DNA of 64,000 nucleotides, taken from Streptomyces viridiviolaceus. GTDB lineage: Bacteria; Actinomycetota; Actinomycetes; Streptomycetales; Streptomycetaceae. Below are positions 1 to 9,200 of this stretch, piece by piece. A model generated the notes under the pieces. The model was not told the DNA's origin. It searched no databases and was given only the letters and a program-made list of their open reading frames with translations. Each line of letters starts with the position of its first letter. Positions within the stretch are counted from its first letter, which is position 1. Location of the stretch: contig NZ_BMWA01000024.1 in assembly GCF_014650995.1 (NCBI RefSeq), positions 81,407 through 145,406 of the forward strand, given 5' to 3'. The position numbers and the translations under genes are program-made.

Positions 1-1
1 C

Positions 2-832
2 CGTCTGACGGCCCACATCTCCACCAAGCTCAACCGGTCCCATACGGTCTGCGGCCGGACGGCGCTGATCCTGCCGACCCTGGGCCGCACCGAACGGGAC
101 TTCCAGGCCACCGGTGAGCAGTTCGTCACCGTGGAGAACTCGATGAGCGAGGTGCACACCTCCCGCGGGCGCCTCGAGCCGGCGTCCAAGGTCCTGCTCA
201 GCGAGGTCGCCATCCTGTGCCGGCTGGCCCGCCGGACCCTCGACGGCAGGACGGGGATTCCCTGGGACACGTTCGAAGCCGATTACGGGGCCATCCGCGA
301 CCGGATCTCCCGGATCGTGCCGGGACTGCACGACTTCAACCGTCGTGTGATCCGTGCCGGCGGAATCAGGCTGCCCAACCCCGTCAACGAAGGGGTGTAC
401 CCCACTCCCGTCGGCAAGGCCCTGTTCACCTGCAACGCCTGGGAGATGTCGCACGCCCCGGAGGGACACCTGCTGCTGCAGACCCTGCGCTCCCACGATC
501 AGTGGAACACCATCCCGTACACGGAGAACGACCGCTACCGGGGCATCCACGGCAGCCGCCGAGTGGTCCTGGTGAACCCGCGGGACGTGTCCCGGCTCGG
601 TCTGGCCGAGGGGCAGCGTGTCGACCTGGTGAGCGTGTGGAGCGACGGCGCGGAACGCCGCACCGAGGGCTTCGAGGTGGTCCCCTACCCGACGACCCCC
701 GGCTGCGCCGCCGCGTACTACCCCGAGACCAACGTCCTGCTGCCGCTGGACAGCGTGGCCGAGACCAGCAACCAGCCGACCGCGAAGGGCATCGTCGTAC
801 GGCTGGAGCCGACGGTCATGAGCACGGTGTGA
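2..832 (+). CDS. FdhF/YdeP-type molybdopterin oxidoreductase, C-terminal part (5' end outside window)
   Basis: The reading frame is open from base 2 and ends at 832; the N-terminal two thirds lie upstream of the window. About 276 residues are visible. They match, with long identical stretches, the C-terminal part of the complete gene at 3638-5929 (shared segments include STKLNRSHTVCG, LLLQTLRSHDQWNT and YYPETNVL). The stretch covers the end of the bis-MGD-binding core and the C-terminal molydop-binding beta-barrel typical of the formate-dehydrogenase-alpha-like (TIGR01701-type) family. The substrate of this family is poorly defined; by family it is a cytoplasmic redox enzyme that needs molybdopterin guanine dinucleotide and FdhD-type sulfuration. 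It is a tandem paralogue of the later gene, with the cofactor genes moeA and moaA lying convergent between the two. Confidence 0.9.
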   Translation, partial: RLTAHISTKLNRSHTVCGRTALILPTLGRTERDFQATGEQFVTVENSMSEVHTSRGRLEPASKVLLSEVAILCRLARRTLDGRTGIPWDTFEADYGAIRDRISRIVPGLHDFNRRVIRAGGIRLPNPVNEGVYPTPVGKALFTCNAWEMSHAPEGHLLLQTLRSHDQWNTIPYTENDRYRGIHGSRRVVLVNPRDVSRLGLAEGQRVDLVSVWSDGAERRTEGFEVVPYPTTPGCAAAYYPETNVLLPLDSVAETSNQPTAKGIVVRLEPTVMSTV

Positions 833-859
833 GGGCCGGCCGGACGGGTGCGCGGGCGG

Positions 860-2125
860 TCACCGCCCGGGGACGTCGAGGACCTCCACGGGATCCCCGG
901 CGGACACGCCGCCGGGCGGGACCACCGCGAGACCGTCGGCGTACGCCAGTCCCCGCAGCATCGCCGGCCCGTCGAACGGCAGCGGCGTCGCCCCGTGGTC
1001 CGTGCGGAGCACGGGCAGCAGCCGTGTGTCCCGTGGGTGGCCGGACAGTGCTGCGGCGGCGACCGTCGTGCGCGGCGTCCCGGCCAGGTGCCCGCCCAGG
1101 CGTCGCAGCAGGGGGATCATCAAGGTCACCGTGCCGGCCACGGCGGCCAGCGGGTTGCCGGGCAGGCCGACGAGCCGACGGGGCCGGCCGTCGGCAGCGG
1201 GCGGCAACTCGGCCAGCAGCATGGGATGGCCGGGCCGTACGGCGACGGAGTCCACCAGCAGTCGGGCGCCCACCTCGTCGAGGGCGTCGTGCAGGAAGTC
1301 CACCGGTCCGGCGGCGGTGCTGCCCGTGGTGACCACGACATCGGCCGAGGAGCGGCGCACGGCCTCCCGCAGCAGGTCCGGGTCGTCCGCCACCATGCGG
1401 CGGCCGGTCACATCGGCGCCGCAACCGCGCAGCCACGGCGGCAGCAGCGGCCCGAGCGCGTCCCGGACCCGCCCGTCGCGAGGCGGGCCGTGCTCCAGCA
1501 ACTCGTCGCCGAGAACGAGGAGTTCCACGGCCGGGCGGCGGTGCACGGCCAGCCGGTCGTATCCGGCCGCTGCCGCCAGCCCCAGCACGGCCGGGGTGAC
1601 CGTGGTGCCGGAGGGGAGCAGTGGCTCGCCCGAGCGGCACTCCCGGCCGCGCGGCCGGATGTCCCGGCCCGGAACCAGGGGGCCCGGACCGACGGAGCGG
1701 TCGTGCAGCACGCCGCTCCGCTCCTCTGCCTGGCCGTGCTCCCGGCGCAGTACGGCCGTCGCACCGACCGGGAGTCGGGCGCCGGTGGCGATCGGCACGG
1801 CGGTGCCCTCGCTCAGCGGCTCGGACGGGCCGCCGGCCAGTATCCGGCCGCCCCGTAGCCGCCACGGCGCCGGTCCTGCCACGGCCCAGCCGTCCATCGC
1901 GGACGTGTCGAACGGCGGGAGGTCGGTGAGCGCGGCCAGCGGTTCGGCGAGGGCATGACCGAGCGCCTCGGTGAGGTCGCGGGTGACGACGGACAGCGGG
2001 CCGGCGGCGCCGCGGGCGACCGATCGGGCCCGTTCCCATGCCATGGCGGGGTCCGGCCCGCCGTCTGCGGCCCGGGCCTCCCGCTGTCGCGCGCCGCCCT
2101 CGGATGTCGTTCGTGCCCCTGTCAT
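860..2125 (-). CDS. moeA: Molybdopterin molybdenumtransferase MoeA
   Basis: MoeA inserts molybdate into adenylylated molybdopterin, the last step of Moco synthesis in the cytoplasm. The N-terminal hallmark PPFDTSAMDGWAV and the catalytic-domain segment VVVTTGSTAAGPVDF are visible, followed by GLPGNPLAAV near the C-terminus, which is the usual MoeA order. With the ATG at 2125 the protein is about 421 residues, normal for the family; an in-frame ATG at 2137 is an alternative. The gene follows moaA on the same strand after a gap of about 160 bp, so the two form a Moco-synthesis pair serving the flanking molybdoenzymes. The TTGGVS-type motif is slightly divergent (TTGSTAAGP), as is common in actinobacterial copies. 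Confidence 0.88.
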   Translation of the reverse strand: MTGARTTSEGGARQREARAADGGPDPAMAWERARSVARGAAGPLSVVTRDLTEALGHALAEPLAALTDLPPFDTSAMDGWAVAGPAPWRLRGGRILAGGPSEPLSEGTAVPIATGARLPVGATAVLRREHGQAEERSGVLHDRSVGPGPLVPGRDIRPRGRECRSGEPLLPSGTTVTPAVLGLAAAAGYDRLAVHRRPAVELLVLGDELLEHGPPRDGRVRDALGPLLPPWLRGCGADVTGRRMVADDPDLLREAVRRSSADVVVTTGSTAAGPVDFLHDALDEVGARLLVDSVAVRPGHPMLLAELPPAADGRPRRLVGLPGNPLAAVAGTVTLMIPLLRRLGGHLAGTPRTTVAAAALSGHPRDTRLLPVLRTDHGATPLPFDGPAMLRGLAYADGLAVVPPGGVSAGDPVEVLDVPGR

Positions 2126-2286
2126 TCGGTTCCCCATCCGTCGTCCCGTCCGGCCGGGGCCGGCACCTCGCGGTTCGCCTCGGCTGCCGCGGCAGTCCGT
2201 GCACACGTCCCGTTCACCCGTCCTCGGTTCCCGTTCCCGCTCCCGGACGCCACCGCGCCGGTCCTCGCCGGGCCGTCCCCGGCCCG

Positions 2287-3309
2287 TCAGCCGCCGATCG
2301 CCGACATCGGGCGTTCCGGGCGGCGGAAACCGGAGCTGTCGATGGCGTGGCCGGCCCCTTTGCCCGCTACAGAGGTCCGCCAGGCGGCCTCCAGTACCGC
2401 GTCGTCGGCGCCGCGGCGGAGCAGGGCCCGCAGGTCGGACTCCTCGGTGGCGAAGAGGCAGTTGCGCAACTGCCCGTCCGCGGTGAGCCGCACCCGGTCG
2501 CAGCCGCCGCAGAACGGGCGGGTGACACTGGCGATGACACCCACGACCGTCCGGGTACCTGCGATCCGCCACTCCTCGGCCGGCGCGTGGCCCCGGTGTC
2601 CGACCGGGACCAGGTCGAAGCGCTCACCGAGTCGGTCCAGGACCTCGGCGGCGGTGACCATCCGGTCGCGGTCCCAGGCACCTTGGGCGTCCAGCGGCAT
2701 CGACTCGATGAACCGCATCCGGTAGCCGTGCTCGGCGGCGAACGCGGCCAGGTCGGCGATCTCGTCGTCGTTGACCCCCCGTACCGGGACCGCGTTGACC
2801 TTGACGGGGACCAGGCCCGCGGCGCGGGCGGCCGACAGTCCGTCCAGCACGTCGCCGATCCGGTCGCGCCGGGTGATCGCGGCGTACCGTTCCGGGCGCA
2901 GTGTGTCCAGGCTGACGTTGACCCGGGTCAGTCCGGCCTCGCGCAGGGCGGCGGCGCTGCGCGCCAGGCCGATGCCGTTGGTGGTGAGCGACAGTTCAGG
3001 TGCCGGGTCCAGGGACGAGAGGCGGGCGACGAGCCCGGTCAGACCGCGGCGCAGCAACGGCTCGCCGCCGGTCAGCCTGACCTCGGTGATCCCCAGGCGC
3101 CGGGTGCCGATGCGGACCAGACGCACGATCTCGTCGTCGGTGAGCAGTTCCGCGCGGGGCAGCCAGTCCATTCCTTCGGCAGGCATGCAGTACGTGCAGC
3201 GCAGATTGCACCTGTCGGTGAGAGAGACCCTCAGGTCCGTGTGGACACGGCCGAACCCGTCCACCAGCGGGGCCATGGGCGTGCCGACCGTTTCTTCCCG
3301 AACCGCCAT
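2287..3309 (-). CDS. moaA: GTP 3',8-cyclase MoaA (radical SAM)
   Basis: MoaA carries out the first step of molybdopterin synthesis, rearranging GTP with S-adenosylmethionine. The N-terminal radical-SAM cluster CNLRCTYC places cysteines at residues 34, 38 and 41. The C-terminal second cluster is at C267, C270 and C284, in the segments FCGGCDRVRL and LRNC. The protein ends in a Gly-Gly pair, which is essential in this family. Its length of 340 residues is typical. It is transcribed away from the downstream oxidoreductase gene, so the 330-bp region to the right must hold promoters for both directions. moeA lies downstream on the same strand. Confidence 0.95.
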   Translation of the reverse strand: MAVREETVGTPMAPLVDGFGRVHTDLRVSLTDRCNLRCTYCMPAEGMDWLPRAELLTDDEIVRLVRIGTRRLGITEVRLTGGEPLLRRGLTGLVARLSSLDPAPELSLTTNGIGLARSAAALREAGLTRVNVSLDTLRPERYAAITRRDRIGDVLDGLSAARAAGLVPVKVNAVPVRGVNDDEIADLAAFAAEHGYRMRFIESMPLDAQGAWDRDRMVTAAEVLDRLGERFDLVPVGHRGHAPAEEWRIAGTRTVVGVIASVTRPFCGGCDRVRLTADGQLRNCLFATEESDLRALLRRGADDAVLEAAWRTSVAGKGAGHAIDSSGFRRPERPMSAIGG

Positions 3310-3380
3310 CGCGCGATCGTCTCCCTGCGGACACCGAATTACTCACCTGCCGAGCAGCATCGACGAATTCCATGGGGCGA

Positions 3381-3490
3381 GTCAAAAAGGCGTTTCCGAT
3401 GGTGTGATCGGCGCAGGTTATGACCCGGGTGACGAGGGATCCCGAGCTGATAGGCGACAGTTGTCAGGTCATCGGGGAAGCCTTTTTGAC
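3381..3490. other. Long inverted repeat / structured element between moaA and the oxidoreductase gene
   Basis: The arms GTCAAAAAGGC (3381-3391) and GCCTTTTTGAC (3480-3490) are perfectly complementary. Pairing can continue inward (TTCC/GGAA and GATG/CATC) past small bulges, giving a stem of roughly 19 pairs. It encloses about 70 nt with further small hairpins (GGGATCCC, GACA-GT-TGTC). The rest of the 3310-3637 gap contains no gene. The element could be a leader-RNA structure for either divergent transcript, or a pair of protein-binding half-sites. I could not match it to a known riboswitch by eye. Confidence 0.5.
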
Positions 3491-3637
3491 TTCCCGTCGC
3501 AGATGGGCGAAAGATTTTCCCGCACCGGAGCCGGATATTCACGGAAACGGCTCACGAGGAATTCCGGCCCACGTTCACGGATCGCGAAGCGGGGAAGCAC
3601 GCCGCGCCTTGGCGCACGGCAGAGAGGCAGACCAGAC

Positions 3638-5929
3638 ATGAGCAGTATCGAGGACCCCGTCGACGACCTCTCGGTCACTCCGCCCAAGACCTGGGCGACG
3701 GGCCTGCCCGCCGTGACGCACGCGCTGGAGTACTCCCTGGGCCAGACCTCCCTGCGGCGCACCGCGCTGACACTTCTGAACATCAACCAGGCCAAGGGCA
3801 TCGACTGCCCGGGCTGTGCCTGGCCCGAGCCCGCACCGGGCAAGCGGCACAGGAACGAGTACTGCGAGAACGGTGCCAAGCACATCAACGACGAGGCCAC
3901 CTCGCGGCGGGTCACCCGGGACTTCTTCCGCGAGCACTCGATCGCCGAGCTGGACCGCAGGTCCGACTACTGGCTCAACCAGCAGGGCCGGCTCACCGAG
4001 CCGATGGTCAAGCGGCCCGGCGCGAGCCATTACGAGCCGATCGGCTGGGACGAGGCACTCGAACTGCTCGCCCGGGAACTCGGCGGTCTGGACTCCCCCG
4101 ACGAGGCGCTCTTCTACGTCTCCGGCCGGCTGAACAACGAGGCCGCCTTCCTCCTGCAGCTCTTCGCCCGCGCGTACGGCACCAACAACCTGCCGGACTG
4201 CTCCAACCTGTGCCACGAGTCCAGCGGACGCGCGTTGCAGGAGACGCTGGGCATCGGCAAGGGCAGTGTCTCGCTGGACGACATCCACGACGCCGACCTC
4301 GTCTTCGTCGTCGGGCAGAACCCGGGCACCAACCACCCCCGGATGCTGTCGGCGCTGGAGGAGACCAAGCGGAACGGCGGACAGGTCGTCGCGGTCAACA
4401 CACTCCCCGAGGCGGGGCTGATGCGCTTCAAGCACCCGCAGAAGCCCCGTGGGCTGCTCGGTCGCGGCACGCCGATCGCCGACCAGTTCCTGCACATACG
4501 CGCCGGCGGCGACCTCGCTCTGTTCCAGGCCCTGAACCGGCTGCTGCTGGAGGCCGAGGACGCCGCGCCCGGCACCGTACTGGACCACGCGTTCATCGAC
4601 GGCTTCACCACCGGCTTCGAGGCGTTCGCCGCGCAGGCAGCCAAGACGTCCTGGGACGACGTGCTGACCGCCACCGGGCTGTCCCGCGAGGAGATGGAAC
4701 GCGTACACGCCCGGGTCCTGCGCAGCGAGAAGATCATCGTGTGCTGGGCGATGGGACTGACCCAGCACAAGCACGGTGTGCCCACCATCCGCGAAGTCGT
4801 CAACTTCCTGATGCTGCGCGGCAACATCGGCAAGCCGGGTGCAGGGGTGTGCCCGGTGCGCGGCCACAGCAACGTCCAGGGCGACCGCACCATGGGCGTA
4901 TGGGAGCAGATGCCGCAGGAGTTCCTCGACTCCCTGGAACGCGAGTTCGGTTTCACCCCGCCCACCCGTCACGGCCTGGACGCGGTGAACGGCATCCGGG
5001 CGATGCACGAAGGCCGCGCCAAGGTCTTCCTCGGCGTTGCGGGCAACTTCGTACGGGCCACACCCGACAGCGCGGTGACCGAGGAGGCGATGCGCAGGTG
5101 CCGGCTCACCGCCCACATCTCCACCAAGCTCAACCGCTCCCACACCGTCTGCGGCGACACCGCGCTGATCCTTCCCACGCTGGGCCGCAGCGACCGCGAC
5201 ATCCAGGCCACGGGCGAGCAGTTCATCACGGTCGAGGACTCGATGAGCGACGTGCACGCCTCCCGGGGCAAGCTGCCACCGGCCTCCCCGCACCTCCTCA
5301 GCGAGGTCGCGATCATCAGCCGGCTGGCGCGCAGGACCCTCGGGGAGACGCCGTCCCTGCCCTGGGAGGAGTTCGAGGCGGACTACGGCACCATCCGTGA
5401 CCGGATCTCCCGCGTCGTACCGGGCTTCGAGGACTTCAACGCCCGCGTGGCCCGGCCGGGCGGCTTCACGCTGCCCAACCCGGTCAACCGGAGGGTCTTC
5501 CCCACTCCGAGCGGCAAGGCCGTCTTCACCTGCAACGAGTTCACGATGCCACACGTCCCCGAGGGGCATCTGCTGCTGCAGACCCTGCGCTCGCACGACC
5601 AGTGGAACACCGTCTGGTACGCCCCGAACGACCGCTACCGCGGCATCCACAACGCCCGCCGGGTCGTGCTCGTCAATCCCGCCGACCTGGAAGCCCTCCA
5701 CATCGCCGACGGTGACGAGGTGGACCTGGTGAGCGTATGGCACGACGGGAGGGAGCGCCGGGCGGAGAACTTCCGGGTCGTCGGCTACCCCACCAGTCGC
5801 GGCTCCGCGGCGTCCTACTACCCCGAGACCAACGTCCTGGTCCCGCTGGACAGCGTCGCCGACATCAGCAACTGCCCCACCTCCAAAGGGGTCGTGGTCC
5901 GCCTGGAAGCCGCCCGCAACCCCAGTTGA
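3638..5929 (+). CDS. FdhF/YdeP-type molybdopterin oxidoreductase (complete)
   Basis: A 763-residue member of the formate-dehydrogenase-alpha-like family (TIGR01701 type). Near the N-terminus it carries the family signature GIDCPGCAWPEP (C57 and C60). The central region resembles the molybdopterin oxidoreductase core (VFVVGQNPGTNHPRM, MLRGNIGKPGAGVCPVRGHSN), and the C-terminus is the molydop-binding barrel. I chose the ATG at 3638 because homology begins there; the open frame continues upstream without family similarity. It is expected to be cytoplasmic, to bind bis-MGD and to depend on fdhD, which lies in the same direction at 7262. It is a close paralogue of the truncated gene at the left edge. 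The true substrate (formate or another compound) cannot be read from the sequence. Confidence 0.9.
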   Translation: MSSIEDPVDDLSVTPPKTWATGLPAVTHALEYSLGQTSLRRTALTLLNINQAKGIDCPGCAWPEPAPGKRHRNEYCENGAKHINDEATSRRVTRDFFREHSIAELDRRSDYWLNQQGRLTEPMVKRPGASHYEPIGWDEALELLARELGGLDSPDEALFYVSGRLNNEAAFLLQLFARAYGTNNLPDCSNLCHESSGRALQETLGIGKGSVSLDDIHDADLVFVVGQNPGTNHPRMLSALEETKRNGGQVVAVNTLPEAGLMRFKHPQKPRGLLGRGTPIADQFLHIRAGGDLALFQALNRLLLEAEDAAPGTVLDHAFIDGFTTGFEAFAAQAAKTSWDDVLTATGLSREEMERVHARVLRSEKIIVCWAMGLTQHKHGVPTIREVVNFLMLRGNIGKPGAGVCPVRGHSNVQGDRTMGVWEQMPQEFLDSLEREFGFTPPTRHGLDAVNGIRAMHEGRAKVFLGVAGNFVRATPDSAVTEEAMRRCRLTAHISTKLNRSHTVCGDTALILPTLGRSDRDIQATGEQFITVEDSMSDVHASRGKLPPASPHLLSEVAIISRLARRTLGETPSLPWEEFEADYGTIRDRISRVVPGFEDFNARVARPGGFTLPNPVNRRVFPTPSGKAVFTCNEFTMPHVPEGHLLLQTLRSHDQWNTVWYAPNDRYRGIHNARRVVLVNPADLEALHIADGDEVDLVSVWHDGRERRAENFRVVGYPTSRGSAASYYPETNVLVPLDSVADISNCPTSKGVVVRLEAARNPS

Positions 5930-5994
5930 GCCGGACGTCGGCCCTCCCGGGGCACCGGCGTCGGGCGCCGCGTCCGGAAAGGAAACAGTCCCGC

Positions 5995-7274
5995 ATGCCC
6001 TCATCCCCCGCCGCGCTCCGCCGGCTTCCGGCGGCGGCTGCGGTGAGCACTGCCGGATGGGGCGCGAACCAGTTCACCCGCTCGCAGTCGTGTACCGGAC
6101 GGAGCAGCACTGGCCCGCCGTCCCGGTCGCCGCCATGTTCACCATGTACCTCCTGGGACTGCTGCCCGGCCTGCTGCTCGGCGGACCGGCCGCCGACCGG
6201 CTGGGAAGACGTCGTGTGGTACGGCCCGCGCTGGCGTTGTCCGCCGCGGCCAGCGCCCTGCTGGCGGCGGCGACCGTGTCCGAGAGCGCGGTGTACGTCA
6301 GCCGTCTGGCCACCGGGGCAGCCGCCGGGTTGGTCCTGACCGCGGGCACCACCTGGGTGCGCGAGCTGTCCGCGCAGCCGGCCGCCGGCGCCCGCCTCGC
6401 GACATACGCCACGGCTGGCGGATTCGCCGCCGGAGCCCTGACGGCCGGTGTCCTGGCCGAGTGGCTGCCGCACCCGACGGTGCTGCCCTGTCTCGTTCAT
6501 TCACTGCTCGCCGTGCTGGTCCTCGCCGCGACACGCCGTGTTCCGGAGACCGCGCCGTCACGGCGCGGCGCCTGGGTGGAACCGTTCTCGGCGGGCCTGT
6601 ACCGAGCGGCCGTCAGCCACCCGCGCTTCGTGCGGGTGGTGCTTCCGGCGAGCCCGGCGGTCTTCACCGCCTCCACGGTGGCGTACGTCGTACTGCCCCC
6701 CTTGGTGGCCGACCGGGTCCCGGACCACGCGCCGGTGTTCAGCGGCCTGGTGACGGCGCTGACGCTCGCCGTGGGCATCGCCGTGCAGCCCCTGGCGGAC
6801 CGGCTGGACCACGCCCACAGCGCACGTGCGACGCTCACCGCGATGGTCGCCGTGATCGGCGGACTGCTGGTGAGTGCCGGCGCGGCGTACCTGGACTCGG
6901 CACGTCTGGTCCTGACCGCGGCGGTCCTCCTGGGTGCCGGGTACGGCCTCACCCTGTCCTCGGGGCTGCGGGAGATCGAGCGACTGGCGCCGCCGAAGGC
7001 CCGCCCCTCGGCCGCGTCCCTCTACCACGGCGCCGCCTACAGCGGCTTCCTCACGCCGCTCCTGCTCGCCGTCACGGCCGGGGCTGCTTCCTATCCGGCC
7101 CTGCTGACCGGCCTCGCGGCCGTGGGCCTGCTGTGCCTGGTGTTCACGGCACGGTTCAGCCGACGCCATCTCCCCGACGGCGGCGCGATGTGCCGGGCCG
7201 TGGAACCAGGACGATCGCGCAACACCGTCGGAGCACCGCTCCGAGGAGAGGAGTCGACACCATGGGACGAGTGA
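5995..7274 (+). pseudogene. MFS transporter with a one-base frameshift near the N-terminus
   Basis: The product resembles 12-TM actinobacterial MFS efflux permeases. A well-placed ribosome site (GGAAAGGA) precedes ATG 5995, and that frame encodes an N-terminus ending in GWGANQFT, the conserved start of TM1 in this family. The continuation PLAVVYR, with all remaining TM segments, lies in another frame from 6078 onward. Adding one C to the ACCCG at 6076-6080 would rejoin the two. The downstream part (LLPGLLLGGPAADRLGRR, the A-motif, and about 11 TMs) is intact to 7274 and overlaps the fdhD start by 13 bp. An ATG at 6057 could start a shorter protein lacking most of TM1. It is either a genuine frameshift mutation or a sequencing error. 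Confidence 0.8.
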
Positions 7275-8098
7275 CCGTACGACGGCGGGTGCTGCGGGTC
7301 CGGGAGGGTCTGGCGTCACCTCGTCCGGACACCCTGGCCGCCGAGGAGCCGATGGAGATCCGGGTCGGCGGGCGCCCGCTCACCGTGACCATGCGCACTC
7401 CGGGCGACGACTTCGACCTCGCGGCCGGGTTCCTGGTGAGCGAAGGGGTGGTGCACGACGCCGACGCCGTGGCGGGAATCCGCTACTGTGCGGGCGCCAC
7501 GGCCGACGGCGGCAACACCTACAACGTGGTGGACGTCGTCCTGAGCCGGGGCGTGGCCGCTCCCGGCCCGTCACTGGAGCGGAACTTCTACACCACGTCC
7601 TCGTGCGGGCTGTGCGGCAAGGCGAGCCTGGACGCGGTGCGCACGCAGGCGGCGTGGTCCGTCGCCGAGGACCCGCTGCGTATCGGCCCGGAGACGCTCG
7701 CGGCCCTCCCCGACCGTCTGCGGGCGGCCCAACGGGTGTTCGACAGCACCGGCGGGCTGCACGCCGCCGGGCTCTTCTCGGCCGACGGGGAGCTGCTGTG
7801 CCTGCGGGAGGACGTCGGCCGGCACAACGCCGTGGACAAGGTCGTGGGCCATGCCCTGCGATCGGGGCTGCTGCCGCTGCGCGAGACGGTGCTGATGGTG
7901 AGCGGCCGGGCTTCGTTCGAGCTGGTGCAGAAGGCGGTGATGGCCGGCATCCCCGTACTGGCGGCCGTCTCCGCACCGTCCTCGCTCGCGGTCGACCTGG
8001 CCGCGGAGAGCGGACTGACCCTCATCGGGTTCCTGCGCGGCGCCTCGATGAACGTCTACACCGGCGCCGAGCGCGTGCAGCCGCTGCCCGCGGCCTGA
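7262..8098 (+). CDS. fdhD: Formate dehydrogenase accessory sulfurtransferase FdhD
   Basis: FdhD transfers sulfur from a cysteine desulfurase to the molybdenum cofactor of formate-dehydrogenase-type enzymes. The catalytic C-x-x-C loop is present as SSCGLCGK (C115 and C118), followed by the conserved segments DSTGGLHAAGLF, LCLREDVGRHNAVDKV and VSGRASFELVQKA. The ATG at 7262 gives 278 residues, the usual length; the open frame extends upstream but without similarity. The start overlaps the end of the MFS gene by 13 bp, suggesting translational coupling. It most likely matures the two oxidoreductase paralogues encoded to the left. Confidence 0.95.
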   Translation: MGRVTVRRRVLRVREGLASPRPDTLAAEEPMEIRVGGRPLTVTMRTPGDDFDLAAGFLVSEGVVHDADAVAGIRYCAGATADGGNTYNVVDVVLSRGVAAPGPSLERNFYTTSSCGLCGKASLDAVRTQAAWSVAEDPLRIGPETLAALPDRLRAAQRVFDSTGGLHAAGLFSADGELLCLREDVGRHNAVDKVVGHALRSGLLPLRETVLMVSGRASFELVQKAVMAGIPVLAAVSAPSSLAVDLAAESGLTLIGFLRGASMNVYTGAERVQPLPAA

Positions 8099-8182
8099 GC
8101 CGTCCCGTCGAGGCCCCACCGGGCGTGCGGCGCCGCGCGGCCCCGACTGGCGTTCCGTGGAGCTGTCCGGTACACCCATGGA

Positions 8183-9115
8183 GTGCTGTTCCGTCAACTC
8201 GAGTACCTGGTGGCCCTCTCCCGGGAGCGCCATTTCGCTCGTGCCGCCCAGACCTGCTACGTCTCCCAGCCCGCGCTCTCCGAAGCGATCCGCAAGCTGG
8301 AGGAGGAGCTGGACGTACCGCTCGTCCGGCGTGGCCGCAAGTACGAGGGCCTCACGCCCGAGGGCGAACGCATCGTGGTCTGGGCGCAGCGGATCCTGGC
8401 CGACCGCGACGCCCTCAAGAACGAGGTCGGCGCCCTGCGCACGGGGCTCAGCGGCAGGATGCGCGTCGGGGCGGTCCCGACCGCGTCGGGTGCCGTCTCT
8501 CTGCTGACCGGACCGTTCTGCGCGGCGCACCCGCTGGTCACCGTGGAGGTCAAGGCGGACCTCCAGTCGGAGGACATCCTGCGGCAGTTGCAGAACTTCG
8601 AGATCGACGCCGGAGTCACGTACCTGCACAAGGGCCTGTCGGAGGGCTTCCAGGCGGTGGCGCTGTACGAGGAGCGGTACGTGCTGCTGACCACCGCCGC
8701 CGACGGCCTGGCCCGTCCGGCGACGGCGACCTGGGCGGAGGCGGCACGACTGCCGCTGTGCCTGCTGACCGAGGCCATGCAGGGGCGGCGGGTGCTGGAC
8801 GAGGTGTTCGCGGAGGTGGGGGTGCGCCCGTCGCCGCGGGTCGAGACCGATTCGGTGGCGGCCCTGTTCGCCCACGTCCGGACGGGCCGGTGGGCGAGCA
8901 TCGTGCCGCGGACGTGGCTGCACGTCTTCGGCGTTCCGCACGGCATGCGGGCGGTGCCGCTGACCGAGCCGGCCCGGACGGTGCCGGTCGGGCTGGTGAC
9001 CACGACCAGGGAACCCGGATCGGTCATGGCCCGTGCACTGACGGACATCGCCCGGCGGACCGACATCGCCGCCGCCCTCGAACGCCTCCCCGGGGAGCCC
9101 GCTCCCCAGGCGTGA
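8183..9115 (+). CDS. LysR-family transcriptional regulator
   Basis: A 310-residue LysR-type regulator starting with GTG (LFRQLEYLVALSRERHF). The N-terminal winged HTH contains the usual FARAAQTCYVSQPALSEAIR pattern, followed by the linker helix and a substrate-binding-type effector domain. It lies 84 bp downstream of fdhD on the same strand, so it may report on or control the molybdoenzyme cluster. No effector can be assigned. The family normally acts as a tetramer binding T-N11-A sites near its own or a neighbouring promoter. Confidence 0.9.
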   Translation: MLFRQLEYLVALSRERHFARAAQTCYVSQPALSEAIRKLEEELDVPLVRRGRKYEGLTPEGERIVVWAQRILADRDALKNEVGALRTGLSGRMRVGAVPTASGAVSLLTGPFCAAHPLVTVEVKADLQSEDILRQLQNFEIDAGVTYLHKGLSEGFQAVALYEERYVLLTTAADGLARPATATWAEAARLPLCLLTEAMQGRRVLDEVFAEVGVRPSPRVETDSVAALFAHVRTGRWASIVPRTWLHVFGVPHGMRAVPLTEPARTVPVGLVTTTREPGSVMARALTDIARRTDIAAALERLPGEPAPQA

Positions 9116-9200
9116 TTCCTCGCCGCCGTGGCGCACCAGGGTGGGGCCGTCTCGTCCCGGAGGGACGGGCTCGCGCGAGCCGAGGGGTTCCGGCGGCGCT

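Noticed and set aside
3575..6004. An 809-codon minus-strand frame opposite the oxidoreductase gene
   Set aside because: Composition is typical antisense shadow (Val/Gly/Gln/Asp-rich), with no family motif; the plus strand carries clear homology.
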